A DNA stretch of 64,000 nucleotides, taken from contig NC_063265.1 in NCBI RefSeq assembly GCF_019578655.1, positions 3,196,501-3,260,500 of the forward strand, given 5' to 3'. The first letter of the stretch is position 1, and each line of letters begins with the position of its first letter. Below, piece after piece: positions 22,701 to 34,960 of the stretch. The DNA comes from Ricinus communis. Its lineage: Eukaryota > Streptophyta > Magnoliopsida > Malpighiales > Euphorbiaceae. Both the position numbers and the translations under genes were made by a program. Under the pieces are notes generated by a model. The model had not been told where the DNA came from. It did no database searches and saw nothing but the letters and a program-made list of their open reading frames with translations.

Positions 22701-23090
22701 TAGTCGACCTTTGATTTTGAATGACATGACATTTAAATTGCATGATATAAATAATCTACTTCACTATTGAATTTATCTAATTTTAATCAAAATTATAAAG
22801 AATTTTATAAATCAAACTATTTTTATCCAAATTAAAATAAAATTTATCAAAATCATTATAAAAGTCATATTGGTGTAGATCTTTTTAACCAATCGACCCA
22901 GTAACAATGTACATTTCTATTTTTCTTAAAAAAAAAAATAAAAAAATCAAACATAATGTTGTAGACCTAACAAAATGAAAGTAACAATTATTATAAAAGA
23001 ATGACATGATAATTAGGACAGGTCTAGTTTGTTCTGTCACTCTTATAACTATAATGACTAGTAAGTGATGGAGCTGGAGTGCAATGGTTT
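19716..23090. other. Intergenic DNA, includes probable 3' UTR of the small gene
   Basis: The first 200 bp or so are T-rich and probably carry the 3' UTR. A compound (TA)n microsatellite with AATATACATATA interruptions lies at 20975-21029. The rest is AT-rich, with no exon-like sequence. Confidence 0.55.
20975..21029. repeat. (TA)n compound microsatellite
   Basis: A run of TA dinucleotides is interrupted twice by AATATACATA, giving a short higher-order repeat of about 26 bp. Confidence 0.9.
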
Positions 23091-26000
23091 CCTACCCAAG
23101 CCAAATATATATAATATATTTATATAATTTTACATTTAAAAGCTCAGTGCTATGTCGAATTTTGATTTTGAATAAAATTTTAAATTCGATTTTCTCTTTA
23201 TTTATAATTATAAGTATGTCCTCGTTATTTATAACTAGAAAAAAGATATATATGATTTTCACATTTTTGTGAAATTGATGTAAAAGATAAGGGGAGGGAC
23301 CAGAGAGAGAGAGAGAGAGAGTGGAGGCCAATGATAGCAGTCACCAAACGCATTTGGGTATTGCTGAAACTTGGGGTCTAAGGGGCTCATCAATTTGCTT
23401 CCTATAAAATTGCTATTCCATGGCCCTCATCATCACCGCCTTCTTCTTCCCCATTATCACAAATCTGATAATGATTAGCAACTTCCATACACATCTTTTT
23501 AAATCTCTGTGTCTCTTAATCTTATTAAATTAGTCCCACAAATGGAGCCTGTCAAATAATGATCACTAAAAATTCGTATACAATATCATCATTATGAGCT
23601 AACATAATTTTTTCTTTAAATTTTTTTTTGAAATTTATGCAATTAGTAAGATTAAAATAATAATCATATTTTATTAATTTTTAGAAGAAAAGATATCTTT
23701 ATAATTTTTTCCTCTCGTCTTTCTTTCTTACCCTGCTCATTTTCTTAAATAAAATAATTTTTTTTTTTGTTTTTTTTTTAACTTTTTTAGTTGTTATTTG
23801 AGATAGGATAATTACTATATTTTTATATTACATTACTCAGTTTTTTTAATGCAAAAATTATATTTCTGACTCATTTTTATACTAAAAATCCCTTTATTAT
23901 AATTTTTATTAAAAACTATTAGATAATTTTGGCTAAATACTATTTACTTCTTGACTTTTGGTAATAGACAAGTTATTCCCTATATTTTATTTATTATACT
24001 AAAATTATGTTGAAATTTTATAAAACTAGCTATTATTTTCTGCGCCCAAAATCATTATAGTCAAATGACTAAATTAATAAAAAATACAGTTTAATTCTTA
24101 AATTTTTTTTATCAAATATTAATATCGTTTAAAATTTCTTTTATTATCAATTAAAAATTTAGAACTTTCACTTTCAGCTTAATTTAATTATAGTATCTAA
24201 GAAAAATTATAATAAAAAATATTTTAGACTACACACAATCAATTCAATTTTATAATATGGTATCAGAGTAGATCTGTTTCAACTTTTTTATTTTTTGGTT
24301 ATCCATGTGGTTGTCCAATTCCACCATTTTGGTCGGTATTGCTGTTGTGTTTCAATGAAACTTCAAGTTTGAGGGGAAAAAATTTCAATTTCAAATGATA
24401 ACGGGGCGTCAAAGTCAAATTTCAATTGCACTTGAAGAGAAGTGTCTCACATTACTAAAGAATAAGAAAGATAAATAATTTATAAGAGTAAAGGTCCAAC
24501 CAACCAAGTGGCAAGTTATAGTCATTTTAATATTGGTTAGACTCAAATCCAAATTTATTATCTAGGCTCTATATTCCCTAATTTATTTAACTCTCACCTT
24601 AAATTAATTGATTCAATTTCATAATACATTTCAATTAAATATAAGAGTAATACTTTTTACTGAAGGAACCAATTTATTGACAAAAAAAATCTTATAGTTG
24701 AAAAGAAATTCTAAAAAAGTACCTATGGTGTGTTAGAGAGATATTTCAGTAATTTATCCTTAAACTATTCATGCTATGGTTAAGCATGAACATGCCCTTC
24801 GCTATTTTAATTCTTTAGAATGGAAACTGTATACGTGCAACTTAAAATTTACATGAATTTGTATATTATTTAGACTTGTATACTCTGCCTGTTAATACAA
24901 GTCAAAATCATGGACCATGGCGTTAAAATCTAGCTAAATATTCTAAGATATTAGAGGAAACTAAATTATTATTTTTAAAGAAATAATTTCTTGATGACCC
25001 CTCTATCACACATCCAAGAGATTCGGAAGTATATTAGTGCTTAAAATATGTTTTTAAATTAGAAAACTAATAATATTAAAAATATAATTGATATGCTATT
25101 TTCTAGTATTAAAATTTATCTAATTAGAAATGTAACGTATTAATTAATAAATTAATAAAAAGATTATAAAATTATCTATAAGCTCGAGTCTCATATATTA
25201 AAAATAAATGTATATATTAAAATAAAAATTTTATATGTCAAAAAGTATAGTGATATATGTTAAAAGAGTTTCTTGTTTCAGAATTTAATATAAAAGTTTA
25301 TTCGCATGTTGCACGGTTGATATAAAGATTTTAATTATAAATAATAATATAAAATTTAATAAAAATTTTAATATATTGCTAGCATTGCTCATTATACTCC
25401 CTTTCTTTCCCTTTAAAATACCTTCATCTACTTTAAAGCGATGCTATAGGATCACCTTGATCTATAATAATATGGATCAAAATTGAATTTCAGAATAAAA
25501 TCTCATAATTATCCTTTTTATCCACCATAAAATATTTTTGTTATATATTGGTATATGTTAATTATTTATTTTTATTATTAATAACTTGATCTAATTAATC
25601 CTTATAATTCTCTTAATTTAATTCTTACCATAATACAAAATGAGCCATAATTTGATTCTCACCATAAATTATAAATAAAGTATAAATAAATATATATTTG
25701 ATGTTGCTTATTATATTATAATTACTATGATATTTTTTTTTCTTTTAGACACAAATCAATGAAATCGATTTATTACACCTTATACAAAAATTATGAATTT
25801 CTTAATTAAATTTTCTTTTCAATTCCACTTTAATTTGATTCTAAAAAGAATGCATCTATAAATATAATCAAGAAAATATATCTTCAATTTATTATAGATA
25901 AATTCTTTTATCATGGTACTTTCAACCCAATTATTAAGGAATGAAAAAAATTATTAGAATTGATTTCTATGCATAAAAAGAATATGAGCAGGTATAAATA

Positions 26001-26780
26001 ATTAATTTCTTAATTAAATTCTTTTCTACTTACTCTTAAGGGAATGATATCTACAAATATAACCAAAAAACAAAGTCAATTCAAGTACTCATCGATCGTA
26101 TAATAAGGGAAAAAGTATTTTTTTTTAGAAAACAAGAAAAGATTTTAATAAAATTAAACTTACCAAATGGACATCCGATTGATTAATCAATACCAAATTT
26201 ATATCACAAATAAATTAATGAATTTACTCGGAAATAAATTTTTTATCACACATAAAATTAAAAAAAAAAAGGTATTTAAATAAATGTAATTAATAGAATT
26301 ACTAACATTATTTGCATTAAAGTACTAACTTCTAACTTTTCATGATGTGGTAGACAATACAATAGTCTAGAGATTAGGAAAACTAACTAAATAAAGAATA
26401 TATTAAAAAAATTAGGATAAATCATATGATCTATCATTCAATTTTAAGTAAGAGAAAAATGAAGCAAATTATAGTTTTCAATGGATTAGATTCTAAAAAT
26501 AGATTCTAGCTAGGATATGCGTAAAGTCATCAAATCATGTTCCATTTTTTGTTACCTTTTAAATAATTTTATGTTTTATGAGTAAATAATTAATTTAAAA
26601 TATTTAGATTTGCAAATTGTTGAAATCTATTTGCAAACATACTCTCTAATTGTTTCAATACAAGTTATTTAAAATCTTATAATTATTATTGAAATAAAGA
26701 ATTTTCAAAGAGGAAAGGAGGGAGAAGAGAATTATTTGTATTTTCAAGTTGGATTTTACTTTATAAGTAGCTATTAGTTT
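23091..26780. other. AT-rich intergenic DNA with a possible retroelement fragment
   Basis: A (GA)n run is at 23303-23321. TGGTATCAGAG at 24258-24268 matches the initiator tRNA-Met primer-binding site. It is followed at about 24430-24600 by GAGAAGTGTCTCACATTAC and text resembling repeats seen near plant LTR elements. No protein domain supports it, so I treat it as a possible retroelement leader fragment. No gene is seen. Confidence 0.4.
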
Positions 26781-27040
26781 CAAGCTATGGTTTAAAGGTA
26801 AGTTTTGAAGATTGGAGAAGTCTTCCTTCTATGGTGGCGAAGAGAGGTGAAGATCTCACTCATTTTAAATGTAGAAAAACTACACCAGGCCACAATTAAG
26901 GCACAAATTTGGTGCCACAAATAAGGCATTTGATGATGCAACAGACCCTTTGTGGTACCGCAGGAGCTTGTTTGTGGCACCTTTCTTCGTGCTGTATGGC
27001 ACCCCCTTGTTCCTCAATCTTCTGTCAGTCTGTTCATCAA
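26781..27040. other. Lead-in to tandem repeat, probable LTR-element sequence
   Basis: This moderately GC-rich stretch contains related short phrases (GGCACAAATTTGGTGCCACAAA, AAGGCATTTGATGATGCAACA, TTTGTGGCACC). Overlapping short frames on both strands are open only by chance. It reads like plant Ty3-like LTR sequence. Confidence 0.3.
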
Positions 27041-27605
27041 TTGGCCGTAACTTTTGATCCAAAAGGAGTTACATGGTGGATAAGTGCATTTCGAAAAACT
27101 CTTTTAATGCTTTATCCAATGTCACCGCTCTTGAATTTATTTGAGGTCAATTGATCTTCCAAAATAATTTATGTTTTAAAGTGGTTTTAGGAGTGTGAAA
27201 TTTAGGTATTCACATATTTGTTCAAATTCGATTGGTCATAACTTTTAATCGTAGGAGTTATAGAACCTATAAGTACATTTTAGAAAGCTCTTTTAATGCT
27301 CTATCCAATGCCACCACTCTTGAATTCATTTGAAGTTATTTGATTTCTAAAATCATTCATACTTTAAGGTAGTTTAGGAGTATGAAATTTAGGTGTTCTC
27401 ATATCTATTCAACTCCGATTAACCATAACTTTTGATTTGGGAGGAGTTAAAAGATCTATAACTATATTTCGAGAAACTATTATGGTGCTCTATCCAATAG
27501 TATCACTCTTGAATTCAGGTCATTTGATTTTTTAAATTCATTCATCTTTCCAGGTGGTTTTAAGGATGTGAAATTTAGGTATTCATACTATATCCAAACT
27601 TTATG
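27041..27605 (+). repeat. Three-copy tandem repeat of about 190 bp
   Basis: Units begin at about 27041 (TTGGCCGTAACTTTTGATCC), 27232 (TTGGTCATAACTTTTAATCG) and 27419 (TTAACCATAACTTTTGATTT). Each continues with GGAGTTA, CTCTTTTAATGCTCTATCCA, CACTCTTGAATTCATTTGA and GTGTGAAATTTAGGTATTC. Periods are 191 and 187 bp; the third copy has a small deletion. The GGCCATAACTTTTGATC phrase is common in plant LTR elements. Confidence 0.88.
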
Positions 27606-28340
27606 TTGCTATTTCTAGTCTTTGTCTTTTAGAAAATCTACCTCCCAAAGAATATGTTGTGGACACTTCAAATGGGTCGGAAGAATGTTATTTTTCAAAA
27701 AAAAGGATCTTAATGTAATTCAGTGTGCCGATAACCACTGCCTTATTCCAATAGGACAACAACAATCTTTTACTGATATAGCCAGCCCATTTTCACTCTC
27801 TTTTTCTAACTTTGATCATTAATGAGTTGAAACTAAAATTTGTATTTTTATAATAATTAGTTTTGCTTGTTATCCTGTAACACGTATAAATTATTATTAT
27901 AAACGTCATAATATAAAAATATTTAATAAGTAAATATATAATATAATATTTATAGAATTTATTTAGTTTTCTATGTGTTATTTTGTCATGCAGTAGAAGT
28001 CCGTGTATTATTATGTATTTTATAAATTTAATTGACAACATGACCTCAAACAAATATAAGAATTATATCATATAAAATTATTAAATATTCTTATATTTTC
28101 TTTGCTTTGTTTTAATAACCCTTTTCCAACAATGAGTTTTATTTAGTTAAATTATCTAATATATCTTCTATTAGAATTTTATATTATAATGAAAATATTA
28201 TATTTTTAATTGAAAATTTTTATTGTTCTTATTTTATTAAAAAATATTTAATTAATATGGCCGGCAGTTTTTTTGGGCGTGAACTTAAATATTTTTAGTG
28301 GCTACAACACTGCAAGTCTGCAAGGCTTTTCAATCTAATT
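27606..28340. other. AT-rich intergenic DNA
   Basis: No gene, RNA or repeat boundary is recognised. The short open frames on both strands around 27622-28053 show no domain. Confidence 0.5.
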
Positions 28341-29818
28341 GAGTACATGCTAACTAGTCACAGATAATAACACGAAAAAGAGAGTCGCCACCTGGATACT
28401 CACCAGGACACTTCTTCTAAATTTGTGACATAACTAGATTCTTTAAGGAAGCATCCATCCAGAGATGGATTTGGAAATCAAATTTCGTAATTGTGTATTC
28501 CTATTTTTAATTTTATTAGTTAATAGCCTATTCTCTATGAATGCAATAATATATTTCTACATATAAGTAATACAATATGATATATAGGTTTGCCTAATTC
28601 TAGTCTATTTTATTAAGTTTGACTCGATCCTTGTTATTTATCCTAATTAGCTACTCATATTACATGCAAAATTTCTAGCTCAATTTTATTTATTAAGTCC
28701 AAACTTACCGGTCTTTAATCCTAAAATAGCTACTTTTTTTATATGTTAATACCTGTTTTAGTTTTCTAAGTCTAAATGGGCTAGTTTATTAGTTAGACAT
28801 ATCAAAGCCTACTTAGGTGGGTCTAATTAAATTTTATAATTAAGTCAAAATTACCATCTTCTTAACCTAATGTGCTACAGATTTCATGCTAAAGTCTAAT
28901 TTTAGACTTAAGTTTATGTGAGTATTTTTATTTAGCAGTTACTATCAATCAAATATTTGTTCATTACCTTACAGATTACAAAATACAAAAAAAAAAAAAA
29001 AAAAGCAAGAAAACAATAAATTTACATCCTTCCAAACTCAAAAATAAATAAATAAAACTAGCTAAAAATGGAAGAAAGGGACGAAATCTATCAAAACTGC
29101 ACAACATAGGCGACCAGAGATGAAGTGTCAATCACCACTGGGGTAGAATTGATAGGCTTTGTGTACAGTCGATCGGCTCTGTGTCTTCTCGGACTACAAA
29201 ACGATCAACTTTGGTGATTTTTCAGGTTTCCAATGAATTCCAGCCCTAAAATCCTCCAAAAAATAATCAATCATGCATAAAAATATATCAAAATTAATTA
29301 GCTAATCGACAAAAATAATAAGAAAAGAATAGACAATGAAATGGGACAACTTAGTCTGAATATGCAAAAAGGACAATTCAAAAAGGAAAATTTATGGTAA
29401 CCTCGACTGAAGCATCATACAGATGCAAAAATAGTCATCTAACATGTTGGATCAGATAAATTAATCATAAAAGAATGAAGACTAATAGATCCTAAGCATG
29501 TTTTGGCAATCAGATGGACAAATTGAGAAGGGAGCAGATCATCAGATGACAAATAAAGAACTTTCTAAAAGCATGTTTCTAAGAATGATAGTTTTAATTC
29601 TTTTTTTCTAAGATATGAAAAATCTTAAATAAATCATCCTAGCATGAAAATCTAATCAATTATGATGTAGGTTATCAGATTCAAACCCTAAACATGCATA
29701 TCTACTCTAAACAAGGTTCATGTAAACATCAGATCTAGATTTAAGTATTAAAATCAAAAGACCAAATCCTAAGTATGCCACTAAATCACAAAAAAAAAAA
29801 TTATAAAAGAAGAAAAGA
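28341..29818. repeat. LTR-retroelement-like non-coding sequence, left of the CACTA element
   Basis: GAGAGTCGCCACCTGGATAC followed by TCACCAGGACAC near 28380-28412 resembles a motif seen in plant LTR elements. A poly-A-like run is at 28988-29003. GATCGGCTCTGTGT at 29170-29183 recurs at about 32219 on the other side of the CACTA element, so both flanks appear to be parts of one element or of a duplicated element. No coding motif is present. Confidence 0.35.
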
Positions 29819-31676
29819 CACTATAAAAAAGCATTTTAGAGATTACCATATGTGATAGCTAAAAAATCTGGTCGCTAATAAAAATAGCAACCACAAATCA
29901 GAGTGGTCTCTAAAATTAGCGACCACACCATATGGTCCGTATTTAATTATCCCAAATATGGTCTCTATCTGGTCTCCAGTTGGTCGCTATTTCACTGAAG
30001 TAGAAGACACCTAGAGACCACTTAGCTACCATTTAGTTAATTTAGAGACCACATGGTGCGGTTGCTAAGTGATAGTGGTAGCTATTTTAGAGACCACTTA
30101 GAAATAGTCACTAACTAGATGGTCTCTAATTTTAACTACCAATTAATTGTGGTTGCTAAGTGGTCTCTCTTTAGCTACCACGTTAGAGACCACTTAGCAT
30201 GTAGTAGCTTAATTTATATTTTAATTTCTTAATATTAATTTTATTGGATATCTTTAATATATTTAGTTTTATTATTACCATTTTATTTAAGTTATGTATA
30301 TTAAAATTATATACAACAAACAACAAAATTTTAAATTATAAAATAACAGAACAATAGAGAAATATAAGTTAAATTAAGAATTTTATAATGTAAAATAAAT
30401 ACTAATAAGTGTAAACTCCCTAAAATGATAAATAACCAAATCGAAGGTTATAAAATTGATGTACATTCAGAGAGAGAGTACTAAAAATAAAAAGAGACAG
30501 TACTAATAAACTCACGACTCGCCAAAAGGTGGATCTTGCTACAAGTCGTCTCCAAGGCCTCAGGTAGAGGAGCTAGGGACATACTACTGAGTGCTCTAGG
30601 TCAATCCATGCGCCAGCTGGCGCACAGTAGTCTCCAATAGCTGAATATGTTTGTCTCTCTCCTGTAACTAATGTGCCAGCTACACGGTAGTGTCTTCAAG
30701 CTGTTAAAGCGGTACTCGTCAATCCCATTGGTGGTAGCTATGGAGGTTAAAGCATCAGAATGATTACAAATACGTCTTATTCTTGCCCGTCCCATATACG
30801 TATCTGATATGCAATGCAACTCGAACTGTTTCTAAGAAAATTCTCTCCTCCTCTTCTTAGAATAGTGTCGCCGGATTATCGACTTCATCATGAGACACCT
30901 CCACTATGCACTTCTCAAGACTTTCTTGCATAGTCATTAAATAATATTATAATATGTAACTTAAATAAAACACATAATTAAAATTGAGCTACTAAATTAA
31001 TTAATTATATATATATTTATTATTTATTTATTTATTTATTTTTATAATTATATATATATTATAAAATATAAATAAATATATCTTTGAAAATTAAAAATTA
31101 AATGAATATATAAATAAACATAAATTAAAAATAAAATAATTAATTTTATAATATAAGTAAATTATTTTATATTTTATCTTAATTAACAAATTGAGACCAC
31201 TTTATATGGTCTCTAAGTGACAAGGAAAATTCACAAAATAGTTTTAGCGACCACTTATGTGGTCTTAAGTTTAGATACTACCAGTTGCAGTCTCTAAGTT
31301 GTCATTAGATTATATGCAACAATTTGGCACCATTTTTAGCGACTACTCTCTGTGGTCTCTAATATAGAGACCCCTTTTGTAGTCTCTAAGTGGTCGGTAA
31401 CTTACACATAGAGAATTAGCGTCGCTTTTTAGCAATCACTATCTATAGTCTAATTTAGAGATCCCTCGCGTGGTCTCTAAGTGGTCGCTAAGTCTTTTTT
31501 ATTAAAAGTGATGGCTAAGTTATATGGTCACTAAATAGTCTCAAATTGGTCGCTAAATAGAAAATAATATAATTTAATCTCTCTATGGTAGCAAAATAGT
31601 CTCTAAGTGTTAGCTAAATAACGACCACTTTTATATAGTAGCTAAATCTAGTCTCTTAATTACTTTTTTTCTAGTG
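29819..31676. mobile_element. Complete 1858-bp CACTA element, non-autonomous
   Basis: The left end is CACTATAAAAAAGCATTTTA; the right end, read inward on the other strand, is CACTAGAAAAAAAGTAATTA. Perfect 3-bp duplications AGA lie at 29816-29818 and 31677-31679. Both ends carry dense subterminal repeats of the type AGAGACCACTTAG, TGGTCTCTAA and TAGCGACCA (29830-30200 and 31190-31660). The middle (about 30520-30960) keeps a minus-strand fragment with QLEDTTV, LQERDKHIQLLETTVRQLAH and MQESLEKCIVEVSHDE, in several frames with stops. This resembles a decayed C-terminal part of a Transposase_24-type gene but is too short to be sure. With no complete transposase the element is non-autonomous. Confidence 0.9.
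30540..30940 (-). pseudogene. Gene remnant inside the CACTA element
   Basis: On the minus strand, fragments MQESLEKCIVEVSHDEVD (about 30880-30937) and LQERDKHIQLLETTVRQLAH (about 30605-30668) can be read, separated by stops and frame changes. The second looks like a heptad-bearing helix. Position between the subterminal repeats suggests it derives from the element's own transposase-related gene. Confidence 0.4.
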
Positions 31677-31679
31677 AGA

Positions 31680-32454
31680 ATAGATAATGAAATGATTGAG
31701 TTTAGAAAACTCTCAAATTGCCACCGTATTTTAAAGACTTTTAAGCCTCAAGAATAGAGGAGGAGGTCGATCCAAAAATTGAGTAAGGATTAAGAGTGTT
31801 TAGGGTGTCTGTGTTTATTTTCAAAATCTTAGTATGTTGTTAGAAGATTATCGATCGTTTTATCCGCTGAAAATTGCCAACCCCTTGATTGGTTTCCTTT
31901 TCTATTTATAGAGAAAGTGGGAAAACCCTGGAGGCTAGGATAATCATCCTTTTAGTTATTGATAAGTTTCAAAAAAATAATAGATAATTAAAGGGGATTT
32001 ATCAAAATCCTTTTCTAATCGATAAATACATGTTATTTAAGATCTTAGGATAATATTGATAAATATTCATTAATTATAAAATAATTAAAATTAGATAATT
32101 ATTGATAAAATTCCTTATAGAAAGTCGATTTTGACGGTTACAAGTGTTTAAAGTCGGAAAAACACTAAAAATGAACACAAAAATCGAGTTTTGAGCCAAC
32201 CAGTACTATGCAAAACCGATCGGCTCTGTGTAGCTTCAGAGGTTGACAAACTTGCGATAATTTCAATTTAGCCTCTGAACTTGGCCGTTTAACTAATTTT
32301 GACTCAAAGCTGACTATTTTAATCAATTTAATCTAATTTTGACCATTTTAATTCCAAAAAATAAGATTTTAGTTCAACCAAGCGTAACCCTAACCACGAT
32401 CTCAATCTTTGTAGCTCCGTGAGACTAAAAAGAAACATCAGCTTTCATCATCAG
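31680..32454. repeat. LTR-retroelement-like non-coding sequence, right of the CACTA element
   Basis: There is no coding signal. A TATTTATAGAGAAAGTGGGAA phrase near 31910 looks like an LTR TATA and transcript-start region. GATCGGCTCTGTGTAGC near 32218 repeats a phrase from 29170. The sequence probably continues the host element that the CACTA element entered. Confidence 0.35.
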
Positions 32455-34960
32455 TACTGATTTGGAGCAAGCTCGGGTTATTAATGAAGTTTTGACAAAG
32501 TTTTGTAATAGCTCGGGGCAGCGGGTAAAGCAAATTATCAGTTTTTAATATAAAAATGTTCAAGAAGGATTAAATCTTATCTCGGAATTAAAGTCTTGAA
32601 TGATCTTGGGGTGTATCTAGGATTCCCATTGCTTCATTCAAGGGTGAATATAAACACTTACTGTGGTATTCTTGATAAGGTTGAGAGAAAATTGTCAAGT
32701 TGGAACGCTTCTCAATTATCGCTTGTAGGAAGGGTGACGTTAGCAAAATTAATTGTTGCAATGATCTCGTTCTATGAAATGCAAACCTCTTCCATTCCTT
32801 TTGCTATATGTGATAATATTTAGCAAGCTTGTAGATCATTCATTTGGGGCAGTTCAGAGACATAGGAAGGCTAGTTTGGTGAGTTGGAGTCCTTTCTCAG
32901 CCGTACATTGGAGGTGGCCTTAGCTTTAAGAAGTTGAAAGCTACGAACAGTGCCTTCTTATTGAAACTCAATGGGAGGGTATTATCTTAGACAGACCAGT
33001 TGTGGATCAACATACTACGAGGTAAATATGTTATGTCGAATGATGAGGTTCCAAATGCTTTGTCAACAACGTATTGGTCTCCTTTATGGGGAAAGTCTTG
33101 GACTTGACTTTGATTGGGTGTCAATGGGCTGTTAATGATGGTACGTCAGTCAGCTTTTGGAAGGTAAGTAGGCATTTAATGAGACCTTTTGTGGATTTGC
33201 CTCTGATTGCAATCCCCTCAAGATCATATTGATAGAAAGGTTGCTGCTTATATGACTACTCAGAGGGAGTGGAATTGGCATATATTTGCTAGATATCTTC
33301 CAAAACATGTTATTGTTCGTATTGAGTCCATCCTCTCCTCGTATAATAATATGGGTTGTGATAAGAGGTATTGGGTTGTGTTGAAGAAAGAAAAGGATCA
33401 GAAACTGAGATCTCAGAGGCTGCACAAGCTATTGTGCAGACCTATCACAAACCTCAGGGTAAAAGGAGTATCATTTTTTGCAAAGTAGGAAAGGTCACTT
33501 CAACCCCTACCCTAAACAGAAAAAGTCGTTCTAGGCAACCATTAGAATAGAAGTAGAAATCGAACAAATCATGTATTTATATATCAATCATTTTATTGTA
33601 AAGAACTCAGAATCATAATACTAATACACACACTTTATTTATTCTTCATTGTTCTTTTTCCACGTGTTGGTTCTAAGAGTGGACAATTCTCAATAAAATT
33701 TGCGTATGATTTAATAGTACAAGATGGGTGGAGCAATGAGAATAGGGCCTGGAACCTTGTGTTGAAGTAGATTGGCCTTCAAAGAATTTGTATGTTTTTG
33801 TGGTTGGCTATAATAGTGAAAGATCTTAGAGACGTATATCTAGTGATGCTAGCTGCCATAGATGTGGCTGGAGTAATGAAGATATTACTCATGCTCTTAG
33901 AGACTGTCCCAAGGTTAGACATATTTAGTTGAAGATTCTTGAGGAGGCTAAGGTTACGTGGTTTTACTCACATGGATTATTGAATGGTTCACTTGAAATC
34001 TGTCTTGTAATGGGGACTCCATATTAAATAGTTGGTCTTACATGTTTGGAGTAACTTGCTAGAGAATGTGGAATTGAAGAAATAAAGAGATATTTTAGGA
34101 AATCCAGTGGCATAACGATCATCTTTTGGGAGATCTTTTGGCAGAGTTAATGAAATTATGCATACTCGAATTTTAGACACTTACTTTAGAGCTTATACAA
34201 GGAAGCATGAAATTCTTGTAGGATGGGTTCCTCTATTGGAAACTAGTTCAAGGCAACCTCATACGGTGCCGTTAAGAGATTGATTGAGAATGTTTTATGT
34301 AGGTGGTCTTGTTTGGGATGAGCTTGGCAGATAGATAAAGGGTTTTGTGATGAATATTGGCAAGTGCTCAGTAATTATAGCAGAGCTATAGGGTTTTTTC
34401 AAGGGCTGATGTTGACTTGGAGCATTAAGGAAAGTGCAAGTTGAAGTAAATAATCTTGGGGTTGTTCATATCTTAGCACACAAATTGGAAATTTCTAACA
34501 TGACCCTTTAACTGTGAATATTAGAAAAAAAAATACTAAACATTCCACTTAATTTATTTTAATTTTTACCTAGCTGATGTGATATATAAAACTTTTACAA
34601 GGATAGTTTTTTGAAAGTATCATATAACACATAAGATGGACAAACATTAGAATAAATTAAGATGGGCTATATAGCAATGTTCTATTAAAAGACTCCTAAA
34701 TCAGAATTGGCAAGGATCCAGTAAGCATATCTCTTGTGAAGCCGATTGCGCTGCTAACAAGTTGGCGTCTATGGCAGGTTGCTTTTGCAGTTGGTGTTTG
34801 GTGTTAGAAGAGGCTCCTTGGAAGTGTTAGGTATTATGTTTGAGGATGTGTCCGGTGTTACTTATCCTAGGCTGATTCAGTGTAGCTACTTGTTAAGGCT
34901 TGTGGCCTGCCCTTGTATTAAAAGAAAAAAAATAATAATAATTATCAGGCATCTACTACA
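32455..34960 (+). pseudogene. 5'-truncated L1-type LINE, ORF2 C-terminal half
   Basis: The sequence starts abruptly with LEQARVINEVLTKFCNSSGQ (32463-32522), then gives DLGVYLGFPLLHSRVN and LSLVGRVTLAKLIVAMIS (32602-32775), the end of a plant L1-type reverse transcriptase. It continues with RSFIWGS and a GGLSFKKLKATNSAFLLKLN-like block, a segment WNWHIFARYLPKHVIVRIES, an FSIKFAYDLI block, and a zinc-finger-like CHRC...ITHALRDC segment near 33854-33910. The RNase H end follows (CEADCAANKLASMAG at 34735-34779), then YPRLIQCS and an A-rich tail near 34919-34940. Frames shift many times. A 286-bp insertion sits at 33379-33664. Truncation at the 5' side is normal for LINEs. Confidence 0.85.
33379..33664 (+). 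mobile_element. Short LTR-like insertion inside the LINE
   Basis: LINE protein sequence stops after RYWV (33369-33377) and resumes as GSKSGQFSIKFAYD at about 33669, so 286 bp between are foreign. The insert starts TGTTGAAGAAAG and its right part (AATACACACACTTTATTTAT, TTCATTGTTC) looks like the end of a copia LTR. Flanks GGTTG (33374-33378) and TGTTG (33665-33669) could be a 5-bp duplication with one mismatch. The right end is ...CCACG rather than CA, so it has decayed or the limits shift slightly. Confidence 0.55.

Noticed and set aside
33150..33488. Overlapping 91- and 93-codon frames as a host gene
   Set aside because: The plus-strand frame contains LINE sequence followed by the foreign insertion; the minus-strand frame is its shadow.
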